A model generated the notes under the pieces. That model saw only the letters and a program-made list of their open reading frames with translations. It was not told where the DNA came from and did not search any database. Positions 7,170 through 15,220 of a stretch of DNA of 49,345 nucleotides are shown here, in pieces. Position 1 is the stretch's first letter. Every line of letters begins with the position of its first letter. Source of the DNA: Bifidobacterium italicum (lineage in GTDB: Bacteria > Actinomycetota > Actinomycetes > Actinomycetales > Bifidobacteriaceae); NCBI RefSeq assembly GCF_002286915.1, contig NZ_MVOG01000026.1, positions 1 through 49,345 on the forward strand, given 5' to 3'. Made by a program: the position numbers and the translations under genes.

Positions 7170-8582
7170 ATGACCGCTGCAGAACGACCAATCGCCGTGC
7201 CTTCGCGCGGCGCGAGCACGCAGCCGCAGTCGCCGCGCCCGCGCGCCGGCGCCGATGGCGCGCCGCTTACGCGCAACGAACGCCTCGACCGTCTTCCGTT
7301 CAACCGCGCGCACCGCAAGCTGCTCGTCGCCTCGGGCATCGGCTGGGCCTTCGACGCGATGGACGTCGGACTCGTCTCCTTCGTCGTCGCCGCGATCGCC
7401 GCTGACCCCCACTTCAACCTCGACGCCGTGCAGAAGTCGTGGGTGCTGTCGATCGGCTTCATCGGCATGGCGATCGGCGCCGCGCTCGGCGGCTGGTTCG
7501 CCGACCGTTGGGGGCGCAAGACCGTGTTCACGGCGACGATGGTCGTCTTCGGCGTCGCCAACGGCGCGATGGCGTTCTCGTGGACGCTCGCGATGCTGCT
7601 CGCCGCGCGTTTCGTCATCGGCTTGGGCCTTGGCGCCGAACTGCCGGTCGCCTCGACGCTCGTCTCCGAGTTCTCTCCGGCGGCGCAGCGCGGCCGCATC
7701 ACGGTGCTGCTCGAATCGTTCTGGGCCGTCGGCTGGATCATCGCGGCCGCGATCGGCTACTTCGTCATCCCGAACACCGGCGACTGGGGATGGCGCTGGG
7801 CGTTGCTCATCGGCGCGCTGCCGCTGCTCTACGCGATCGTCGCGCGCCGCCAGCTGCCCGAATCGGTCCGCTTCCTCGAGGCGCAGGGCCGCGACGAGGA
7901 AGCCGAGCGTTCGGTGCGGTACTTCGAGGCGGCGAGCGGCGTCGAGCCGATCGAAAGCCGCAAGGCCGTCAAGCTGCCGAAGATCCGCACCCGCGAGCTG
8001 TTCGGGCGCCGCTATCTGGGCGTGACGGTGGCGATCTGGGCCACCTGGTTCTTCGTCAACTTCTCGTACTACGGCGCGTTCACATGGATGCCGAGTCTGC
8101 TCGCCGACCAGTTCGGCTCGCTGACGAAGTCCTTCGGCTACACGCTGGCGATCTCGCTCGCGCAGCTGCCCGGCTACTTCCTCGCCGCATGGCTCGTCGA
8201 ACGCTGGGGTCGGCGCCGCACGCTGAGCGTGTTCCTCGCCGTCTCCGCACTCGCCGCGTTCCTGTTCTCACGCTCGACGAACGTGACGCAGGTGCTCGCC
8301 TTCGGCATGCTGCTGTCGGCGTCGAACCTCGGCGCGTGGGGCGTCCTCTATGCGGTCACGCCGGAGATCTACCCGACGCGTCTGCGCGGCGCGGCCTCGG
8401 GCGCCGCCGCCGCATGCGGCCGCGTGGCCGCGATCATCGCGCCGCTGCTCGTGCCGTGGTTCCTGTCGATGGCCGGCGGCGACAAGTCGGTCGCCTTCGT
8501 CGTCTTCGCCGTCGCGTTCGTCCTCGCATGCGTCGCCGCGCTCTTCCTTCCGGAGAAGACCGGCGCGTCGCTCGACGACTGA
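7170..8582 (+). CDS. niaP: NiaP-like niacin transporter (MFS)
   Basis: This 470-residue major facilitator has about 12 hydrophobic segments and the MFS loop motif GGWFADRWGRKT between TM2 and TM3. Several stretches resemble the nicotinate transporter NiaP (YceI) of Bacillus as I remember it: RKLLVASGIGWAFDAMDVG, GLGLGAELPVASTLVSE, VLLESFWAVGW and SNLGAWGVLYAVTPEIYPT. It probably imports nicotinate or nicotinamide. The first 45 residues are a Pro/Ala/Arg-rich cytoplasmic extension. ATG 7170 is preceded by GGGAGG. No operator or terminator separates it from the NrtR gene 96 bp upstream, so the two likely share the promoter under the 6161-6191 palindrome. Substrate is inferred, not shown. Confidence 0.82.
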   Translation: MTAAERPIAVPSRGASTQPQSPRPRAGADGAPLTRNERLDRLPFNRAHRKLLVASGIGWAFDAMDVGLVSFVVAAIAADPHFNLDAVQKSWVLSIGFIGMAIGAALGGWFADRWGRKTVFTATMVVFGVANGAMAFSWTLAMLLAARFVIGLGLGAELPVASTLVSEFSPAAQRGRITVLLESFWAVGWIIAAAIGYFVIPNTGDWGWRWALLIGALPLLYAIVARRQLPESVRFLEAQGRDEEAERSVRYFEAASGVEPIESRKAVKLPKIRTRELFGRRYLGVTVAIWATWFFVNFSYYGAFTWMPSLLADQFGSLTKSFGYTLAISLAQLPGYFLAAWLVERWGRRRTLSVFLAVSALAAFLFSRSTNVTQVLAFGMLLSASNLGAWGVLYAVTPEIYPTRLRGAASGAAAACGRVAAIIAPLLVPWFLSMAGGDKSVAFVVFAVAFVLACVAALFLPEKTGASLDD

Positions 8583-8595
8583 CCTCGCGCGCCCT

Positions 8596-8654
8596 GCGGC
8601 CGCCCGCGTCCCGATCGTCCGCCATCTGCGGCGCATCCGGACGCGGGCGGCCGC
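8596..8654 (+). terminator. Terminator after niaP
   Basis: Perfect 16-bp arms GCGGCCGCCCGCGTCC (8596-8611) and complement (8639-8654) enclose a 27-nt loop, with TTT directly after. The loop is long but the stem is strong. Confidence 0.65.
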
Positions 8655-8926
8655 TTTCGCGCACGGCCTTCCCATTCGTCGCCCCATGCGCGAAGCGGGC
8701 GGCCGCGTCGGAGTCCACGACCGCCGCGCCCGGCGGGGAATCCGGCCGCAAGCCGTCCCGTATGCGTTCGCCGTCGCCGCAGATGTCGCGGAGGTGGGCG
8801 CCTGCGCGGCGCGCATGCCGTGTCAGCATCGTCGCGTACCATGTTGATGGTTTGTGTACGAATGGTGAATCCATCGGGGTTCGGCACGGTTACGCAGGAA
8901 ATCAATGGCTTTAGGAGAAAACATTC
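8655..8926. other. Non-coding region upstream of typA
   Basis: Together with the terminator this makes a 344-bp gap. No credible gene is seen. A small dyad ACCAT-GTTG-ATGGT lies near 8839-8852 and the AT content rises towards typA. A promoter probably lies between about 8840 and 8890, but I cannot pick a convincing -35/-10 pair. Confidence 0.5.
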
Positions 8927-10861
8927 ATGGCGGTTCGCGGCGATATTCGTAATGTGGCAATTGTGGCTCACGTCGACCACGGTAAGACCACACTCGTCAA
9001 CGCAATGCTTCAGCAGTCCCATGTATTCAACGAACGCGAGGAAGTCCCCGATCGCGTGATGGATTCCAACGACCTCGAGCGCGAGAAGGGCATCACGATC
9101 CTCGCGAAGAACACGGCCGTGGAGTACACCGGTCCGCTCGCCGAGAAGTACGGCCACCCGGAAGGCATCACGATCAACGTCATCGACACCCCGGGCCACG
9201 CCGACTTCGGCGGCGAGGTCGAACGCGGCATCTCGATGGTCGACGGCGTCGTGCTGCTCGTCGACGCCTCCGAGGGCCCGCTGCCGCAGACCCGTTTCGT
9301 TCTGCGCAAGGCGCTCGAGGCCAAGCTGCCGGTCATCCTGTGCGTGAACAAGGTCGACCGTCCCGACGCGCGCATCGACGAGGTCGTCGGCGAGGCCTCC
9401 GACCTGCTGCTCGGCCTCGCGCAGGACGTCATCGAGGAGGGCGTCGACCTCGACCTCGATTCGCTGCTCGACCTGCCGGTCATCTACTGCGCCGCCAAGG
9501 TGGGCTACGCCTCCACGGACCAGCCCGCGAACGGCGAGTTGCCCGACAACGACAACCTCGAGCCGCTGTTCGATTCGATCATCAAGAACATCCCGGCGCC
9601 CGAATACGATCCGGACGCGCCGCTGCAGGCCCACGTCGCGAACATCGACTCGTCCGACTTCCTGGGCCGCCTCGGCCTCGTGCGCATCTACAACGGCAAC
9701 CTCGAGAAGGGCAAGACCTACGGCCTGTCGCGCGTCGACGGCTCGATCGAGAACTTCCGCGTCTCCGAACTGCTGCGCACGCAGGGCCTCGACCGCCTGC
9801 CGGTCGAGTCGGCGGGCCCCGGCGACATCGTCGCCGTCGCCGGCGTCAACGACATCATGATCGGCGAGACGATCGTCGACCCTAACGATCCGCGTCCGCT
9901 GCCGCTCATCCACGTCGACGACCCGGCGATCTCGATGACCTTCGGCACGAACGACTCGCCGCTCGCCGGCACCGAGGGCAAGGACCACAAGCTGACCGCC
10001 CGCATGATCAAGGACCGCCTCGACCGCGAGCTCATCGGCAACGTCTCGATCAAGGTGCTGCCGACCGAACGCCCGGACGCCTGGGAGGTGCAGGGCCGAG
10101 GCGAACTCGCGCTCGCCGTCCTCGCCGAGCAGATGCGCCGCGAGGGCTATGAGCTGACCGTCGGCCGCCCGCAGGTCGTCACGAAGACGATCGACGGGCA
10201 GCTGTGCGAGCCGATGGAGTCGACGACGATCGACGTGCCGGAGGAGTACATGGGCACCGTCACGCAGCTGATGGCCGACCGCAAGGGCCGCATGGAGTCG
10301 ATGTCCAACCACGGTTCCGGCTGGATTCGCCTGCAGTTCACGGTCCCGTCGCGCGGCCTCATCGGCTTCCGCACCGCGCTGCTGAGCGCGACGCGCGGTA
10401 CCGGCATCTCGTCGTCGCTGTCCGCGGGGTACGCGCCGTGGGCCGGCCAGATCGTCACCCGCCAGAACGGATCGATGGTCTCCGACCGTCAGGGCGTCGC
10501 CACGCCGTACGCGATGCAGCGCCTGCAGGCGCGCGGCAACTTCTTCGTCGAGCCGCAGTCGCCGGTCTACGAAGGTCAGGTCGTCGGCGTCAACAACAAG
10601 CCCGACGAGCTCGACGTCAATATCACGCTCGCCAAGCACATGACGAACATGCGCTCGGCGACGGCCGACGTGCTCGAGACGCTGACGCCGCCGATCAGGA
10701 TGAGCCTCGAGGAGTCGCTCGACTTCGCTAACGAGGACGAATGCGTCGAGGTCACGCCGGAGTCGATCCGCGTGCGCAAGATCATCCTCAACCGCGAGGA
10801 CTGGTACAAGTGGCGCGCCAAGCAGCGCCGTGCGAACAACAACGCGCAGAACGCGAAGTGA
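8927..10861 (+). CDS. typA: Ribosome-associated GTPase TypA/BipA
   Basis: This is a 644-residue translational GTPase of the EF-G/LepA class. G1 is HVDHGKTT at 15-22, followed by the G2 region (LEREKGITI), G3 DTPGH and G4 NKVD. EF-G-like domains II, III and V and the TypA-specific C-terminal domain (including SRGLIGFRT) follow. It associates with ribosomes and is linked to 50S assembly and stress or cold adaptation. AGGAGAA precedes the ATG. Length is typical for actinobacterial TypA. It is followed by a strong terminator at 10886-10920. Confidence 0.97.
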   Translation: MAVRGDIRNVAIVAHVDHGKTTLVNAMLQQSHVFNEREEVPDRVMDSNDLEREKGITILAKNTAVEYTGPLAEKYGHPEGITINVIDTPGHADFGGEVERGISMVDGVVLLVDASEGPLPQTRFVLRKALEAKLPVILCVNKVDRPDARIDEVVGEASDLLLGLAQDVIEEGVDLDLDSLLDLPVIYCAAKVGYASTDQPANGELPDNDNLEPLFDSIIKNIPAPEYDPDAPLQAHVANIDSSDFLGRLGLVRIYNGNLEKGKTYGLSRVDGSIENFRVSELLRTQGLDRLPVESAGPGDIVAVAGVNDIMIGETIVDPNDPRPLPLIHVDDPAISMTFGTNDSPLAGTEGKDHKLTARMIKDRLDRELIGNVSIKVLPTERPDAWEVQGRGELALAVLAEQMRREGYELTVGRPQVVTKTIDGQLCEPMESTTIDVPEEYMGTVTQLMADRKGRMESMSNHGSGWIRLQFTVPSRGLIGFRTALLSATRGTGISSSLSAGYAPWAGQIVTRQNGSMVSDRQGVATPYAMQRLQARGNFFVEPQSPVYEGQVVGVNNKPDELDVNITLAKHMTNMRSATADVLETLTPPIRMSLEESLDFANEDECVEVTPESIRVRKIILNREDWYKWRAKQRRANNNAQNAK

Positions 10862-10885
10862 GCCGTCGCCGGCGGCATGCGACCT

Positions 10886-10920
10886 GACGGGGACCCGCAC
10901 ATCATGTGCGGGTCCCCGTC
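10886..10920 (+). terminator. Terminator after typA
   Basis: A perfect 15-bp stem (GACGGGGACCCGCAC at 10886-10900 and complement at 10906-10920) with an ATCAT loop, 25 bp past the stop codon. Confidence 0.88.
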
Positions 10921-10965
10921 CTCGTCTGCGCCGAACCCGTGGGACGCATCTTCGTACGCTGCGCC

Positions 10966-10971
10966 TACACT
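10966..10971 (+). promoter_or_regulatory. -10 box of a probable leaderless transcript
   Basis: TACACT ends 8 nt before ATG 10980 and there is no Shine-Dalgarno, so transcription probably starts at the start codon. It would drive the membrane gene, pheA and tyrA. Confidence 0.55.
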
Positions 10972-10979
10972 GGGTGGCT

Positions 10980-11480
10980 ATGAGCACCACCGACCCCAAT
11001 CCGACGCGCCCGCGCGACGCCGCGCGACGCCGCGCCGACCTGCCGTGGAGCCACCGGCAGAACGCCTTCGTCCGCAGCCTCGTCACGATCGCCAGCGCCA
11101 TCGCGGCGGGCGTGCTCGGCACGCTCGCGCACCGCATGGGTGCGTCGGCGAACATGCCCTACGGCCTCGTGCTCGCGTTCGTCCTCATCGGCGCCTCGGC
11201 ATGGTGCGCCCGCGCGCGCGGCGGCGTCCTCGGCCTGGCGTTGCATCTGAGCGTGTCCTATCTGGCCGTCTGGTGCATGGCGATGCCGGGTCCCGGCGGC
11301 GATCTGATGCTGCCGGTCGGCTTCCATTCGGCGACGATCCCGTGGTGGTCGCAGCATGCGGGTTACATCTGGCTGTACGGCTCGCTCATCGTACAGCTCG
11401 TGCTGCTCGTGTGCCCGGCGCGTTGGTTCCGCGTCACCGCGGACGTGGCCTCCGGCGCCGGCGACGGAAAGGCCGCGTGA
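10980..11480 (+). CDS. Small integral membrane protein, function unknown
   Basis: This is a 166-residue protein with a basic N-terminus (about 1-28) and four hydrophobic segments at roughly 33-50, 56-75, 80-98 and 125-143. No catalytic motif is recognised. Its reading frame overlaps the GTG start of pheA by 4 nt (GTGA), indicating translational coupling with the aromatic amino acid genes, though no functional link is known. The start at ATG 10980 is supported by the -10 box placed for leaderless expression; the longer upstream frame would run back through the typA terminator and is rejected. Confidence 0.75.
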   Translation: MSTTDPNPTRPRDAARRRADLPWSHRQNAFVRSLVTIASAIAAGVLGTLAHRMGASANMPYGLVLAFVLIGASAWCARARGGVLGLALHLSVSYLAVWCMAMPGPGGDLMLPVGFHSATIPWWSQHAGYIWLYGSLIVQLVLLVCPARWFRVTADVASGAGDGKAA

Positions 11481-12511
11481 CGGGCATGCGACGGCTGTAC
11501 TATCTGGGCCCCGAGGGCACCTTCACGCATCAGGCCGCGATCGAGGCGTCGCGGCTGCTCGCCGGATCCGGCGGCGACGCCATACTGGAGCCGTGCGCAG
11601 ACGCCGCGTCGATCGTGCGTGCGGTCGGGGAGGGCCGCGGCTGGGGCGTCATCGCCTGGGAGAACAACGTCGAAGGCTACGTCGTGCCGAACCTCGACAT
11701 GCTCATCGACGCCGCCGATGTCGCCGGCTTCGCGCGCGTCGGCGTCGACGTGGCCTTCTGCGCCTTCGTCACGCAGACGACCTACGAGCAGGCGATGGCG
11801 TCGCGCAAGGACGGCGAATCGGAGCTCGACGCCGTCTGCCGCGTCTGCACGGGCGCCTCCGCGCATCCGCACGGGCTGGCGCAATGCCGCCGATTCACGC
11901 AGGCCCATCGGCTGCGCGAGGTGCCTGCGGCGTCGAACGCGGCCGCCTGCCGCGACCTCGTCGACGGTCGCATCGCCTTCGGGCCCGAGATCTGCGGGAG
12001 GCTGTACGGGCTGCGCCGCGTCGCGCGCCATGTCGAGGATTTCCAAGGCGCGCGCACCGAGTTCCTCGTCATCGCGCGGCGCGGCGACGCGCGCGCCGAA
12101 CTCGCGGACGCATATGCGCGCGGCGTCGCCGAGTTCGAGTCGATCCTCACCTTCATCCCGCTCGCGACGGGCCCGGGCGTCCTCGCCGACGCGCTCGACG
12201 CGATCCGCGACGCCGGACTCAACATGACGAGCTTCATCTCGCGGCCGATCAAGGGCCACGACGGCACCTACAGCTTCATCGCGACGCTCGACGCGGCGCC
12301 ATGGGAGCCGCGGTTCCGCGCGCTGCTCGTCGATATCATCGAACACGGCGATTGGATCAAGACGCTCGCCGTCTATCCGCGCCGTGAGCGGCCGCATCCG
12401 CCGGTGGACGAATGGATGCTTCCGCAAGGCGGGGTACGATGCACTAAGGAGACCAACGAGGCATCGTCCGCAAGCGATGATGCGACGATGCGAAAGGAAC
12501 TGCTGTGGTAG
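11477..12511 (+). CDS. pheA: Prephenate dehydratase
   Basis: This converts prephenate to phenylpyruvate, the committed step to phenylalanine. The 344-residue protein has the type II periplasmic-binding-like PDT domain with GPEGTFTHQAA near the N-terminus, WENNVEGYVVP in place of the usual ENSxEG, and ARTEFLVI around the normal TRF position. A C-terminal ACT domain (about 225-300, with TGPGVLADALD and ISRPIKG) would bind phenylalanine for feedback control. There is no chorismate mutase domain. GTG 11477 is chosen because AAAGG sits 4 nt upstream; ATG 11486 is an alternative. The last bases overlap the tyrA start, so the two are coupled. Confidence 0.9.
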   Translation: MTGMRRLYYLGPEGTFTHQAAIEASRLLAGSGGDAILEPCADAASIVRAVGEGRGWGVIAWENNVEGYVVPNLDMLIDAADVAGFARVGVDVAFCAFVTQTTYEQAMASRKDGESELDAVCRVCTGASAHPHGLAQCRRFTQAHRLREVPAASNAAACRDLVDGRIAFGPEICGRLYGLRRVARHVEDFQGARTEFLVIARRGDARAELADAYARGVAEFESILTFIPLATGPGVLADALDAIRDAGLNMTSFISRPIKGHDGTYSFIATLDAAPWEPRFRALLVDIIEHGDWIKTLAVYPRRERPHPPVDEWMLPQGGVRCTKETNEASSASDDATMRKELLW

Positions 12512-13611
12512 AAGAGGTAGCGGGCTCCGTCGAGGCGGCGGACGCGACGATCGAGGCGACGGCGACGATGCCCGTCATCGGCCCGGAAGGCATCGACTGT
12601 CCTCGGCACATCGCGATCGTCGGGCTCGGGCTCATCGGCGGTTCGCTCGCGTTGCGCCTGCGATCGGCGGGTGTGCGGGTGAGCGCGTGGAACCACCGTC
12701 CCCACCCGTACGCGGCTGCGCGCGCCGCCGGCATCGACTGCAAGGACGGCCTCGAGGAGCTTGTCGCCGAGCATCCGGACGTCATCGTGCTGTGCAATCC
12801 GCTCGTCGCGATGCCGGGGATCCTCGAGACGATCAAGCCGATCATCGACCCGGCGCGCACGACGCTCACCGACGTCGGCAGCGTCAAGGGGCTCGTGCGC
12901 GAGCAGGTGCACGCCGCCGGCATCACCGACTGCTACGTCGGCGCGCATCCGATGACCGGCAACGAGCATTCAGGATGGTCGGCCGCCGACCCGTCGATCT
13001 TCGACAACGCGTTGTGGGCGCTCACCTACGACCACCACACCGAATACGCGCGCATCGTGCAGGTCGCCGGCATGATCACGCGCGGCCTGCGCAACACGAT
13101 GATCGTCATCGACGATGAGACGCATGACCGCGCGGCCTCGCTGATCTCGCACATGCCGCACGTCGTATCGACGGCGCTCATCAACGAGCTGACCGCCAAT
13201 CCGGACCGCAACATCGCGGCGGCGCTGTCCGCGGGCTCATGGCGCGACATGACGCGCGTCGCGCTCACCGACCCGGAGCGCACGGCGGCGATGGTCGTCG
13301 AGAACGCCGGCAACGTCGAGGAGCTGCTGCGCACGATGGCGCAACGGCTGCAGTCCATCGCCGATGCGCTGCGCGACGGCGATCCCACGGCGATCCGCGG
13401 TTTCTTCACGGAAGGCCAGCCGTACCGGGACTACAAGGCGAAGCAGGGTGCGGCGTTCGAGACCGGCGAGACGCAGACGGTGTTCACGACGCTGAAGGTC
13501 AGCGCCGACGACTGGCGCCGCGATCTGCTCGACTCGGCGAAGCGCGGCGAGCATATCGTCCGGTTCACGTCCGGCCACCACGCGCTCGCCGAACGCCAGT
13601 TCACGATCTGA
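12505..13611 (+). CDS. tyrA: Prephenate dehydrogenase
   Basis: This is a 368-residue NAD(P)-dependent enzyme converting prephenate to 4-hydroxyphenylpyruvate for tyrosine. The Rossmann motif GLGLIGGSLALRLRSAG lies at about 38-54, after an N-terminal extension of about 30 residues. The catalytic-histidine segment VGAHPMTGNEHSGW and the helical dimerisation domain follow. The start is GTG 12505, with AAAGGA 6 nt upstream, overlapping the pheA stop by 7 nt. Substrate preference (prephenate versus arogenate) cannot be read from the sequence. The 3' end overlaps the convergent small gene by 11 bp. Confidence 0.92.
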   Translation: MVEEVAGSVEAADATIEATATMPVIGPEGIDCPRHIAIVGLGLIGGSLALRLRSAGVRVSAWNHRPHPYAAARAAGIDCKDGLEELVAEHPDVIVLCNPLVAMPGILETIKPIIDPARTTLTDVGSVKGLVREQVHAAGITDCYVGAHPMTGNEHSGWSAADPSIFDNALWALTYDHHTEYARIVQVAGMITRGLRNTMIVIDDETHDRAASLISHMPHVVSTALINELTANPDRNIAAALSAGSWRDMTRVALTDPERTAAMVVENAGNVEELLRTMAQRLQSIADALRDGDPTAIRGFFTEGQPYRDYKAKQGAAFETGETQTVFTTLKVSADDWRRDLLDSAKRGEHIVRFTSGHHALAERQFTI

Positions 13612-13849
13612 CCGGCCGTTCCGGCACCGGCTTGAGGACCGCGATCTGCTCGGGGCGCACGCTGACGTCCTGCGCAGGTCTCGAGCCGTTCGCGGCCGCG
13701 TCGCGCGTCAGCTCGAGCGTCGTGCCGTCCCATGAGCGGACATGGCCGACGACGTCGCGGTACTGCATGCGTCCGGTTCGTTCATCGATCCCCGCGTAGA
13801 GGCGCACGACGACGCGCGCTCCGGCGGGGATGCGCTCGGGAAGTCTCAT
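13601..13849 (-). CDS. Small SH3-like conserved protein
   Basis: This 82-residue protein (MRLPERIPAGARVVVRLYAG...) has a beta-rich pattern with GARVVVR, DVVGHV and WDGTTLELTRD. It resembles the small SH3-like modules found alone or ahead of acetyltransferase domains in actinobacteria (DUF6725-like, from memory). A strong GGAGGAA Shine-Dalgarno precedes the ATG, which overlaps the cdaR stop codon as ATGA, so it is translated with cdaR. Molecular function is unknown. Confidence 0.72.
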   Translation of the reverse strand: MRLPERIPAGARVVVRLYAGIDERTGRMQYRDVVGHVRSWDGTTLELTRDAAANGSRPAQDVSVRPEQIAVLKPVPERPVRS

Positions 13850-14985
13850 TGTTCCTCCATTCCGCGCCCGTCGGCGTCGCGTGGCGCGACGCCGGCGAAC
13901 CGCAGGTAGTCGTGCACGCGGAACGCCATGTCGAGCACCGCGTAATCATGCAATATACGTGGATTGTAGCCGGTGTCCTTCGCGATGGCGTTGAGGTGGT
14001 TCTGCATCGTGTTCTTATGGATGAACAGCGACCGGGCTGCATGGATGATGCTGCCGTTGAACCGCGTATACGCCTCGAAGGTGCCGCGATGCCTCTCGAT
14101 GGTGGCCTCGTCGAGGCCGCAGAACACACGTTCGACGAACTGGGCCATGCGATCGGGCTGCATCGACGGCAGCAGCAGGCCGTAGTCGAGCCGGTCGGCG
14201 TGGACGATGCGTTCGCCGCCGGAGAACCGTTGCCAATCGAGCGCGAGTCGCGCATGGCGGTAGCAGTGGGGGAGACGGGGGAGATCGTCGGTGGGCTCGC
14301 CGACGCCGAAGACGATGTGCGCACCGTCGTCGGCGAAGCGTTCGGCAAGCGCGCGCAGCGTGTCCTCGACGTTGTGCGACGGGCCGAGCATCAGACAGCA
14401 TTCGTCGGCATCCGCCGTATAGATGGCGTCGTCGATCCGTTGCAGATGCCGCTGCTGCAGCAGCACCACGTCACCGTTCTCATGCACGAGCCTGCCGATG
14501 GCGACGCAATGGCGTGCGTGCATGTCCCATTCCAACGCCGCGCTGAGGTAACGGATGAGCTCGGTGTCCTGATGGACGCCGATCAGCTGGTTGATCAGGT
14601 TGGTCTCGAGGATGCGCCGGTTGTACCGCGCCGTCTGCTCGATGTTCTCATGCAGCAGGATCTCGGTCATCTTGACGATCACATCGCCGAACGACTCGAC
14701 GCTTTTGCGCTCGCCGGTCACGCCGATGACGGCGGCGACGCTGCCGTCGATCAGCACCGGCGAATTGATGCCGTTCCTCGCGCCCCGGTAGGGGTGGTCG
14801 TCGTCCACGACGACGCTGCACCGGGACGCCGCCGCGATGGCGGCCGCCTCATGGTACTGCCCGATGCGCGCCGCATCGGTGCTCGCGATGACGGTCCCAT
14901 GGGTGTCGAACAGGTTGATCTCGTGCCGCAGCACTCCCTTGATGTTGGCCACGATCGTCGCGGCGATGGTCTCGTCGATCTCCAT
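13846..14985 (-). CDS. cdaR: CdaR-type sugar diacid regulator
   Basis: This is a 379-residue transcription factor. An N-terminal sugar-diacid recognition domain occupies about 1-135 (IKGVLRHEINLFDTHGTVIASTD, then RIGQYHEAA). A central GGDEF-like degenerate region follows. A C-terminal PucR-type helix-turn-helix lies at about 310-370 (AARSLFIHKNTMQNHLNAI). Family members activate genes for glucarate, galactarate or glycerate use, and here the gene is divergent from a GntP permease and glycerate kinase. ATG 14985 aligns with the family N-terminus (MEIDETIAATIV); the extra 55 upstream codons of the open frame are unlikely. The Shine-Dalgarno is weak. A palindrome at 15000-15015 lies just upstream. 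Confidence 0.88.
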   Translation of the reverse strand: MEIDETIAATIVANIKGVLRHEINLFDTHGTVIASTDAARIGQYHEAAAIAAASRCSVVVDDDHPYRGARNGINSPVLIDGSVAAVIGVTGERKSVESFGDVIVKMTEILLHENIEQTARYNRRILETNLINQLIGVHQDTELIRYLSAALEWDMHARHCVAIGRLVHENGDVVLLQQRHLQRIDDAIYTADADECCLMLGPSHNVEDTLRALAERFADDGAHIVFGVGEPTDDLPRLPHCYRHARLALDWQRFSGGERIVHADRLDYGLLLPSMQPDRMAQFVERVFCGLDEATIERHRGTFEAYTRFNGSIIHAARSLFIHKNTMQNHLNAIAKDTGYNPRILHDYAVLDMAFRVHDYLRFAGVAPRDADGRGMEEQ

Positions 14986-14999
14986 GGTATCGATGGTAG

Positions 15000-15015
15000 T
15001 TGGTACGCGTACCAA
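15000..15015. promoter_or_regulatory. Perfect 16-bp palindrome TTGGTACGCGTACCAA
   Basis: This lies 14 bp upstream of the cdaR start inside the divergent cdaR/gntP region. It is a candidate operator for CdaR autoregulation or another regulator. Confidence 0.55.
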
Positions 15016-15157
15016 TCCGCGGAGCGGATCCTCCGGGGTTTCCTGTAATGCGGAACAGCACCAGCACGATGCGTCCTGCCAATAATGGGAACTGTTCGTA
15101 AAACCGGACGCGGCCGCGGCGGTCAGCGATGGTGCTGCCGGAACGCGCACGGTCGGC

Positions 15158-15171
15158 TATTCCATGGAATA
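15158..15171. promoter_or_regulatory. Perfect 14-bp palindrome TATTCCATGGAATA
   Basis: This lies about 50 bp upstream of the GntP permease start in the cdaR/gntP divergent region. It is unrelated to the 15000-15015 palindrome, so two different regulators may act here. Confidence 0.45.
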
Positions 15172-15220
15172 TCGTCCATCGACGTCGATGAGACGATGTC
15201 CCCGGTAGAAAGGTGTGCTC

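Noticed and set aside
13982..15048. Plus-strand open frames opposite cdaR
   Set aside because: They are antisense shadows; the minus strand holds a complete CdaR with diacid-recognition and PucR helix-turn-helix regions.
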